DNA from: CALLVY01 sp937899855
GTDB taxonomy: Bacteria; Bacteroidota; Bacteroidia; Chitinophagales; Saprospiraceae
DNA length: 64,000 nucleotides
Direction: 5' to 3'
Assembly (NCBI GenBank): GCA_039820405.1
Contig: JBCBQC010000015.1
Location: forward strand, 24,426 to 88,425
How positions within the stretch are numbered: position 1 is the first letter of the stretch; the number at the start of each line of letters is the position of its first letter. A program made the translations under genes and the position numbers. Below the pieces are notes generated by a model that worked only from the letters and a program-made list of their open reading frames with translations, was not told the origin of the DNA and ran no database searches. This document shows, in pieces, positions 58,078 through 64,000 of the stretch.

Positions 58078-58971
58078 ATGGATATACGTCTAGTCCCCCA
58101 AGAGGAAATTGATAAGACGAAGTGGAACAGTTGTGTACACTACGCACCCAATGGCAATATCTTTGGATACAAGTGGTACCTCGATAACGTGGCCAAAGAT
58201 TGGGACGGACTGGTAGAGGGCGACTACGAATCGGTCTTCCCGCTGATTCACCGACAGCAAAGCAAGGGCTGGTGGGGGCGAAAGATTCCCGTGCTTCACC
58301 AGCCCGAGCTGATCCGAACGGCCGGGCTGTACTCGATCCACGTACTGTCGGAAAAACGCATCCGCAGCTTTCTCAACGCCATCCCCGAACGCTACCACCA
58401 GCAAGACATCACGCTGGGAGAGGGCACCAAGCCCCCCAGCGATATCGACTATCGGGTATCGGAGCAGTACAACTATATGCTGCTGCTTCAGGAACCCTAC
58501 GAAAACCTGGCCGCGCCCTATCATCCCAACCTCCAGCAAGAAATCGAAAAAGCCCACCTCGCCCAGCTCGTCCCCCGCAACGACCTACGCCCGGAAAGTC
58601 TGGCCGACTTTTACCGCCAACACGGTTCCGGCAGCGCCAGCGACCGGGAAATCCGCTCGCACGCGCTGTTGCGCGTCATGTACAATGCCCTCCACCGGGG
58701 TTGGGGCTTTGCCAGCGGCGTCAGCAACCGGCGCCAGGAACTCCTGGCCATCAACTTCTTTTTGTTTAGCCACAAACGGGTGGTCAGCCTGATGCCCGTC
58801 CAGTCGGAGGCGGGTGCTAAAATGGGGGCACTGGCTTACTTGTTTGATATGTTGATGCGTACGCAAGCGGAAAAACCCCTACTCCTCGACTTCAACCTCC
58901 GTCAAAAATCCCCCTTTGCCGAAAGCTTCGGCGCCCTCCAACTGCCGTATTTTCATTTGGAAAAACGTTGA
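58078..58971 (+). CDS. GNAT/FemAB-like protein, unknown function
   Basis: A 297-residue cytoplasmic protein that I place tentatively in the FemAB/GNAT acyltransferase fold: N-terminal domain DKTKWNSCVHYAPNGNIFGYKWYLD and SVFPLIHRQQSKGWWG, and a second half with GFASGVSNRRQELLAINFFLFSHKRVVSLMPVQSEAGAKMGALAYLFDMLMR (read in parts) and LDFN. Such proteins are frequent in Bacteroidota. No catalytic residue can be named with certainty. It follows porX by 14 nt, so the two are probably co-transcribed. Confidence 0.65.
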   Translation: MDIRLVPQEEIDKTKWNSCVHYAPNGNIFGYKWYLDNVAKDWDGLVEGDYESVFPLIHRQQSKGWWGRKIPVLHQPELIRTAGLYSIHVLSEKRIRSFLNAIPERYHQQDITLGEGTKPPSDIDYRVSEQYNYMLLLQEPYENLAAPYHPNLQQEIEKAHLAQLVPRNDLRPESLADFYRQHGSGSASDREIRSHALLRVMYNALHRGWGFASGVSNRRQELLAINFFLFSHKRVVSLMPVQSEAGAKMGALAYLFDMLMRTQAEKPLLLDFNLRQKSPFAESFGALQLPYFHLEKR

Positions 58972-60404
58972 GCCGCTAAGGCCTCGTACAGGGTGTAGCC
59001 CCGTACCGCCGGTAGGTCTACCGCGCGGTAGCCGTCCGCGACGGGCTCCACGCCCTCCCGCAGGAGGTAGTACGACCGGTCAATCGGTTTGCGATCCAAG
59101 CTGATGTGGTAGTACCGCATAAAGTAGCAATGCAGGCTCCAACGCTCGTGTAAAACTGGCTCGATCCGAATGGTTTGATGAGGCCCCACCCGCTCCCCCA
59201 TCAGCTTTACCGCTTCAATCAGGTCCCGATCCCGTTTGACCGTACCCAGCGCCAGCGTACTGGCACCCACACTCAACAGGACCAGGGCCCAAGCCAGTCC
59301 CAAACCCCAACCGTAGGCCCGGGGCGAGCGACGCAGCCCATTCGTCCAGTGCCGCCAGGGCGTGCTGGCCAGCAGCGCCAGGGCCAGGGCAAAGAAGGGA
59401 AAGGCCGGGACCAGGTAAAAGCCCTTTTGTACCATCGTCAGCAAGAGCGGCAGTACTCCCGACAGGCCCAGGGCCGTAAAGAAAAGGAGGTGGCGGCTCC
59501 AACCGACCGGTCGAGCCACCGTAGGCTTCCCGTAGCGGTGGATCAGTAAGGAAAGTAGGCTAAAAATCAGGGCGGGCAACAACTCCAGTACCGTTTGGCT
59601 CAGGCTGAACCAGCGGGAATCTACCGTCGGTGCGACCTCGATGCGACTGAGCAGTCGAAATTTGAGGTAGAACCAGAGGCTCTCCCGCGCAACGGGAATG
59701 GTAGCGAGTAGCCCGTACAGCAAGACCGGAACCGTTAGCAATAGCAGGCTACGCCCCAGCATCCGGCCGAAGGAATCATGCCGGTGTACCAGATAGTCGA
59801 AAAAGGGGATGGCCAGCGGGAACAAACCCGGCAGGCCCTTGGTGAGGGAGGCCGCAAAGATGCTGATTCCCGCCAGCAGCAGGCCACCGTAGGTCGGCCC
59901 CTCCGGCCGGCCGTAAGAGTAGCCCCAGTAGCAGGCCGCCAGTACAAAAACGCTCAGGGTATTTTCTTGCATGTTGTTTTGAAAAGACCAAAAGACCACG
60001 GGGACCCCAATCCAGCAGAGGATGGGCAGCCAGTAGAGTTCGGCCTCTTCCAATGAGGAAAATAGGCGCCGCCAGATAGCGGATAAAAAGCCAGCGCTCG
60101 CCAGGGCGCAGAGCAGAGAATAGCCGCGTTCGACGTAGATGGAGTCGCCCAATAGTCGGTAGAGGACGGCTTGTATCCCAAAGGCCAACGGCGGGTGCTC
60201 GTGAAAGGAATTGACGTCCCATTTGCTCCAGGTGGCGCTGAAGTAGGGTTGCCAAAAGGTGCCCAGCCCCTCCCCCAGATTGCGGGCTACACAGGTGTAG
60301 AGCAGGCCATCCATAAACATGCCCTCCGCCAGGAGGGCGGGCAGCAGCAGGGCGATAAAGACGGCGAGCGTCAGCAGGTGGAAGGGGGTCATCCGAGCAA
60401 ACAT
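58953..60404 (-). CDS. GT-C membrane glycosyltransferase (ArnT/PMT-like)
   Basis: A polytopic protein of about 484 residues with some 11 hydrophobic segments. The first loop holds the catalytic Asp (AEGMFMDGLLYTCVARNLGEG) and the HEHPP motif (SFHEHPPLAFGIQAVLYRLLGD) characteristic of dolichyl/undecaprenyl-phosphate-sugar transferases such as ArnT. It should transfer a sugar from a lipid carrier to lipid A or a protein on the periplasmic side. ATG 60404 is preferred; a near -7 element (TACTTTCG) ends 5 nt upstream. The 3' end overlaps the porX-neighbour gene by 19 nt, convergent. Confidence 0.88.
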   Translation of the reverse strand: MFARMTPFHLLTLAVFIALLLPALLAEGMFMDGLLYTCVARNLGEGLGTFWQPYFSATWSKWDVNSFHEHPPLAFGIQAVLYRLLGDSIYVERGYSLLCALASAGFLSAIWRRLFSSLEEAELYWLPILCWIGVPVVFWSFQNNMQENTLSVFVLAACYWGYSYGRPEGPTYGGLLLAGISIFAASLTKGLPGLFPLAIPFFDYLVHRHDSFGRMLGRSLLLLTVPVLLYGLLATIPVARESLWFYLKFRLLSRIEVAPTVDSRWFSLSQTVLELLPALIFSLLSLLIHRYGKPTVARPVGWSRHLLFFTALGLSGVLPLLLTMVQKGFYLVPAFPFFALALALLASTPWRHWTNGLRRSPRAYGWGLGLAWALVLLSVGASTLALGTVKRDRDLIEAVKLMGERVGPHQTIRIEPVLHERWSLHCYFMRYYHISLDRKPIDRSYYLLREGVEPVADGYRAVDLPAVRGYTLYEALAAQRFSK

Positions 60405-60409
60405 GGGGG

Positions 60410-60417
60410 CGAAAGTA
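60410..60417 (-). promoter_or_regulatory. Near-consensus -7 element (TACTTTCG)
   Basis: On the minus strand, one mismatch to TAnnTTTG, 5 nt before the glycosyltransferase ATG. Confidence 0.35.
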
Positions 60418-60620
60418 TTTGAATTTTTACTCGCCCGCAAGAAAAAGCCAGCACGACACCCCGATTTTTTGACAGCGTCTACCGAGCTGGGGCAGCACCG
60501 ATTTGTCGAAAACCATACAGAGTGGGGATAAAAATAAAAGGTCAGGCCACATTTTGTGGGTACGGCCCGTTATAAGATTGAGGCATACCACAGCATTAAA
60601 AATCTAAAAATATAAAGCAA

Positions 60621-62129
60621 ATGACCAGAAACAAACGTGTCATTGCTGGGCTATGTTTGCTCTTCGCGCTAGTCGCTTACTTTCCACTTTTCCTACACCT
60701 CGACGCTTTACCCCTCCGCATCTACGATGAATCCCGACTGGGAGTCAACACCTTGGAGATGCTCGACAACGGCAATTGGCTGGTCCCCCACTACGGCAAG
60801 ACCCCGGACATGTGGAACCTGAAGCCCCCCCTGATGATCTGGACGCAGGTCCTGAGCATGAAGCTATTGGGTCCCAACGTCCTGGCCCTCCGTCTGCCCG
60901 CCGCCCTTTTTGGCACCGCCACCCTACTGCTCCTCGTCTGGTACGGCAGCCGACGGATGGGCTCCATTTACCTGGGCCTGGCCATGGGGACCAGCCTGCT
61001 CTGTACGCCCGGTTACATCACGCCCCACGTCACCCGCACGGGGGATTACGATGCCCTGCTTTGTCTGCTATTGCTCGTACAGGTCCTGTGTTTTTTTGAG
61101 TGGCTGTGGGCCGAAGGCCGGGCCAGTCGGCGGGGCTTGTACGGATTCGCGATGGCCTTTAGCGCGGCGGTCCTCTGCAAGGGCATTGCGGGTTGTTTTT
61201 TACTGCCGGGTTTGTTGTTGGGAAGCGTGGTATTGGGGCGGTGGAAAAAGGTACTGTTTCCCCTCCGCAATTACCTAGTGGCGGCCTTGGCTTGGATGCC
61301 CATCCTGGCCTATTACCTGGGCCGGGAGGGGATCAATCCGGGTTACCTCCGGGCGGTTTGGGAGAACGAAATTGGCGGACGCTACGCTCAGGTCATCGAG
61401 CACCATCAGGGCCACTGGAGCTACTACCTCGGGCAGTTGGGGGATTGGCAGTGGGCGCCCTGGCTGTGGTGGGTTCCCCTGGCCCTCTGGGGCATCTGGG
61501 TCTGGGAAAAGGATCCCAAACGCCGGGCGCTATCCCTGTTTGTGGCCTTCCAGGGCTTGGGCTTGCTGGGGCTGCTGTCCCTGGCCCAAACCAAGCTCAC
61601 CTGGTACATTGCGCCCAGCCTCCCCCTCTTCGCCATCACCCTGGGGACGGGCTTTTACGCTTTGTTTAGCCTGATGGCCCGCGCCATCGAAGTCCCCCAG
61701 GTCCCGTTGCGGAGCAAGTGGGCACTGCTGTTCCTGGCCCTGGCCATTTGGGGACGGCCCTACTGGCGGGTGGTCCAGTCGGTATACCATCCCGTGGATA
61801 CCGCAGCCCAGGCCGATAAGATGCGTTACGGCCACTTTTTTAAGCGGACCAATTTGGAGGCGGGCAAGTACCTGGTGCCACGACAGGGCTACAACAGCCA
61901 CCTGGCCTTTTTCCAGCACGTGCTGAGCAAGGAGGGCATCCAGCTGTTGCCCACCTACCCCCGGCCCGAGGGTTTGCCAGTGGGAACCCGGGTCATCCTC
62001 TGCGAAGAGCAGTCCAGGGAGTTTGTCCACGCCCACTACGATCATGAAATCCTCCGGCGGAGCGATCACTGTGAGTTGTTGGTCATCACTACGCCCAAGC
62101 CGATAAAGGGACACCTGGTCCTGGAATAA
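60621..62129 (+). CDS. GT-C membrane glycosyltransferase (ArnT/PMT-like)
   Basis: A 502-residue protein with about 11 membrane segments, similar in plan to the divergent gene at 58953-60404. The first periplasmic loop has the acidic pair LRIYDESRLGVNTLEMLDNGNW and the KPP motif MWNLKPPLMIWTQVLSMKLLG, where Asp and the K/H-PP step are expected in ArnT-type lipid-phosphosugar transferases. The last 110 residues form a soluble periplasmic domain. Likely to modify lipid A or another envelope polymer. The two genes are divergent and separated by 216 bp. Confidence 0.88.
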   Translation: MTRNKRVIAGLCLLFALVAYFPLFLHLDALPLRIYDESRLGVNTLEMLDNGNWLVPHYGKTPDMWNLKPPLMIWTQVLSMKLLGPNVLALRLPAALFGTATLLLLVWYGSRRMGSIYLGLAMGTSLLCTPGYITPHVTRTGDYDALLCLLLLVQVLCFFEWLWAEGRASRRGLYGFAMAFSAAVLCKGIAGCFLLPGLLLGSVVLGRWKKVLFPLRNYLVAALAWMPILAYYLGREGINPGYLRAVWENEIGGRYAQVIEHHQGHWSYYLGQLGDWQWAPWLWWVPLALWGIWVWEKDPKRRALSLFVAFQGLGLLGLLSLAQTKLTWYIAPSLPLFAITLGTGFYALFSLMARAIEVPQVPLRSKWALLFLALAIWGRPYWRVVQSVYHPVDTAAQADKMRYGHFFKRTNLEAGKYLVPRQGYNSHLAFFQHVLSKEGIQLLPTYPRPEGLPVGTRVILCEEQSREFVHAHYDHEILRRSDHCELLVITTPKPIKGHLVLE

Positions 62130-62191
62130 GCCCGCTCAAATATCGGATTTGAAAAGTGCGGGTGAATGCTTACTTTGCCCCAAAGTATCGG

Positions 62192-63007
62192 ATGAAAAAA
62201 ATATCCCGTCGTCGTTTTCTGCGCAATGGCCTGCTGGTGGGCCTGGGCCTGGCCCTACTCGATGCCGCTTGGCTGGAAGGCTTCTTTGTCGAACTCAAAC
62301 GCCACGACTTACGACCGGCGGGGCAGGAAGCGGAGTTGCGCATTTTACAGATTTCGGACCTGCACCTCAAGTCCTTGGGCTGGAAGCACCAGCGCCTGCT
62401 CCGCAGCATCCGGCGGGCCCAGCCCGATTTGATCGCCATCACGGGAGATGCCATCGACGCGGCGGACCAGCTCGAATTGCTCGATCGCTTTTTGGGGCAA
62501 TTGCCCATGGACACCCCCGTGGTCGCCATCCTCGGCAATTGGGAATACTGGGGCGAAGTTGATTTGGAGGCCCTCTCCGATACCTACGCCCGACACGGTG
62601 GCCAATTGCTCATCAACCAGCACCGGCAGTACACCTTCAGCGGCCGGAAAGTGGGTATCACGGGGATCGATGATTTCGTCGGGGGCAGCGCCGATTACGC
62701 TACCGCCATCCGGGATTACCAAGCCGTCGATTTTCACCTGGTCCTCACGCATTGCCCCGTACACTGCGACTGGATCGAACGGGAGCGGGGCCCGGAGCGG
62801 ATCGACCTGATTTTGGCGGGGCATACCCACGGTGGGCAGATCACCCTGCTGGGCTACGCGCCCTACTGCCCCCCCGGAAGTGGGACTTACGTGCGGGGTT
62901 GGTACCGGGAGAGGGGCTTGCCCCTGTACGTATCCAAGGGCGTCGGGACGAGCGTCTTTCCCCTGCGCTTTGGATCGCGGGCCGAGGTGGGTTTGTTTCG
63001 GGTGTAA
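62192..63007 (+). CDS. Tat-exported metallophosphoesterase (YaeI-like)
   Basis: A calcineurin-like phosphoesterase of 271 residues. It starts MKKISRRRFLRNGLLVGLGLAL, a twin-arginine signal (S-R-R-x-F-L) followed by a hydrophobic stretch, so Tat export or a Tat-type membrane anchor is likely. Metal motifs: ISDLHLKSLG, TGDAIDA, LGNWEYWG, LTHCPVH and LAGHTHGGQI. YaeI relatives act on UDP-diacylglucosamine or other phosphodiesters; the substrate is not known here. ATG 62192 is chosen for the signal; 12 residues upstream in frame look random. Confidence 0.88.
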   Translation: MKKISRRRFLRNGLLVGLGLALLDAAWLEGFFVELKRHDLRPAGQEAELRILQISDLHLKSLGWKHQRLLRSIRRAQPDLIAITGDAIDAADQLELLDRFLGQLPMDTPVVAILGNWEYWGEVDLEALSDTYARHGGQLLINQHRQYTFSGRKVGITGIDDFVGGSADYATAIRDYQAVDFHLVLTHCPVHCDWIERERGPERIDLILAGHTHGGQITLLGYAPYCPPGSGTYVRGWYRERGLPLYVSKGVGTSVFPLRFGSRAEVGLFRV

Positions 63008-63028
63008 GCCTCAAATTAAGCGCACTTA

Positions 63029-63961
63029 CTATTCCAAGCTAAATTTGATGCCCGTGGTATGTTGGCTGCGAACGGGCTGGCCACGACGGTAAGCGGGCAA
63101 CCAGGGGGGCGATTGCGCGATCAGTCGGAGGCATTCTTCCGCCAGGAGTGGGCTGGGGGCCCGCAGTACTTCCACCGCTTCAATGGCCCCCGTCTCGGTG
63201 ACCACAAAACGCAGGTGGACCATTCCCTCGATGCCGTTTTCACGAGCCAGCAATGGGTAGCGGATTTCGCGAAACAGAAACGCCATAAATAAGTCCTCCG
63301 TACACTCGTAAAATGCTTCGGAGTCGTAGCGGTACTGGTTTTCACAACCGGGGAAGGCGGGTCTTTCCCGTTCGTAGATCAGGTATTCTTCGGGCGGCAG
63401 CGCCCCGGGGGCGCTGGATTCGAAATACAGCAGCTCTTCGAGGTCGCCAGCGCGGTACATGACCTGTTTGCACAATTCCCCCTGCGCATCGTAGTAGCTG
63501 ATGCTGCCTTCGATTGTACCCGCACGGTAGGTCCCAAACTGTCGTACTTTTTCGGTGGAGTCGAGCTTGGCCCAGGGCCCTTCGCGGAGGCCATTGCGGT
63601 AGGCTCCTTTGAACAGCCAGCCATTTTCCAGTAGGAGCCAGTCACCGTGGCGTTCGTCGTTTTGGAAGGAGCCCTCGAAACGCAGCTCGCCATTGTCCCA
63701 CCACTCGGCGCAGCGGCCTTCCCGGATGGTCCTTTTTTTATCGCGGTAGCTGGTGAGGTGGGTCAGCTTACGGGGTTGGGGATGGTAGCGTTTGTGGAGG
63801 TAAAGGCCCTGCGGTGTTTTCTCCAGGGTGGTGTGCCGGGTTTTGCGCAGCAGCTTGGAGCCGGGTTCGAGGCGATCGCGGAGTTTGCCCTGGGCGGAGG
63901 AACTGGTGATCGTGCAGAGGCTGAGGAGCCCTCGAAACGCAGCTCGCCATTGTCCCACCAC
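63029..63961 (-). CDS. TonB C-terminal domain protein with MORN-like repeats, 5' end disrupted by a duplication
   Basis: The visible gene runs to the window edge and its true start is missing. After a piece of signal peptide (LLSLCTITSSSAQ) come MORN/YwqK-like repeats (EWWDNGELRFEGSFQNDERHGDWLL, LFKGAYRNGLREGPW, YRAGTIEGSISYYDAQGELCKQVMYRAG), then a TonB C-terminal domain (about the last 85 residues: FLFREIRYPLLARENGIEGMVHLRFVVTETGAIEAVEVLRAPSPLLAEECLRLI in parts), which normally touches outer-membrane transporters. The upstream sequence is a copy of the gene's own MORN region, out of frame, so the longest start (GTG 63961) is an artefact of that copy. As written the gene cannot give a normal exported protein. 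Confidence 0.65.
   Translation of the reverse strand: MVGQWRAAFRGLLSLCTITSSSAQGKLRDRLEPGSKLLRKTRHTTLEKTPQGLYLHKRYHPQPRKLTHLTSYRDKKRTIREGRCAEWWDNGELRFEGSFQNDERHGDWLLLENGWLFKGAYRNGLREGPWAKLDSTEKVRQFGTYRAGTIEGSISYYDAQGELCKQVMYRAGDLEELLYFESSAPGALPPEEYLIYERERPAFPGCENQYRYDSEAFYECTEDLFMAFLFREIRYPLLARENGIEGMVHLRFVVTETGAIEAVEVLRAPSPLLAEECLRLIAQSPPWLPAYRRGQPVRSQHTTGIKFSLE
63667..63743. repeat. Direct repeat, inner copy
   Basis: 77 bp identical to 63924-64000, with an offset of 257 bp. The unit 63667-63923 appears duplicated in tandem. Confidence 0.95.
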
Positions 63962-64000
63962 TCGGCGCAGCGGCCTTCCCGGATGGTCCTTTTTTTATCG
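63924..64000. repeat. Direct repeat, outer copy (truncated by the window)
   Basis: Identical over all 77 visible bases to 63667-63743; the repeat may continue beyond the window edge. Confidence 0.95.

Overview
The window reads as chromosome of a gliding, type IX secretion (T9SS) Bacteroidota, most likely of the Saprospiraceae/Lewinella type. The evidence is: T9SS parts (PorD, GldM, GldN, PorX and a PorE-like protein); secreted proteins ending in type A or type B (gliding-associated) sorting domains; a Bacteroidota-type RNA polymerase omega and sigma/FecR pair; many promoters of the Bacteroidota form TAnnTTTG; and almost no Shine-Dalgarno sites. Coding DNA looks G+C-rich and intergenic DNA A+T-rich. 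I saw no rRNA, tRNA, CRISPR array, insertion sequence or prophage.

Layout. 0-7 kb: a family 9 glycosyltransferase, then outer-membrane and surface proteins ending in a sigma / FecR anti-sigma / STN-domain surface-repeat operon. 7-13.5 kb: ftsK, a LolA-like carrier, a GH3-family adenylating enzyme, an orphan T9SS sorting-domain fragment and a small T9SS cargo. 13.6-17 kb: bamD-rpoZ-coaBC-porD. 17-22.4 kb: an unknown secreted protein, purN, a PorE-like TPR/PD40 protein with a C-terminal SPOR domain, and a PLP enzyme. 22.4-24.7 kb: a 39-residue peptide resembling a RiPP leader, an outer-membrane protein and a T9SS cargo. 24.8-30.5 kb: an MsbA-like ABC exporter and the fabH-efp-accB-accC fatty-acid cluster. 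30.8-36.1 kb: a thioredoxin-SPOR fusion and a 1368-residue cohesin/SprB-repeat T9SS type B protein. 36.2-42.7 kb: a TPR histidine kinase with a DUF1573 lipoprotein, two LamG proteins around a YbaB gene, and a Ca2+/Na+ antiporter. 42.8-47.4 kb: gldN and gldM (without gldK/gldL beside them), tatC and an OsmC protein. 47.5-53 kb: a possible structured RNA, glyA, a purple-acid-phosphatase-like cargo and an MFS exporter. 53.3-64 kb: a 16-repeat peptidoglycan-binding protein, an HD hydrolase, porX, a GNAT-like protein, two GT-C membrane glycosyltransferases, a Tat-exported phosphoesterase and a TonB/MORN gene broken by a 257-bp tandem duplication at the window edge.

Much of the content serves the envelope: lipid precursors (fabH, accB/C), lipid and lipoprotein transport (MsbA-like, LolA-like, BamD), LPS sugar transfer (GT9, GT-C enzymes), and protein export by Tat and T9SS with its cargo and regulator (PorX). 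The observations most worth a second look are the frame-shifting tandem duplication at the right edge, the orphan RiPP-like peptide, two transport genes with terminator-like hairpins in their leaders, a candidate non-coding RNA near 47.6 kb, a SPOR domain replacing OmpA in a PorE-like protein, and a sigma/anti-sigma pair whose STN partner is a surface-repeat protein rather than a TonB transporter.
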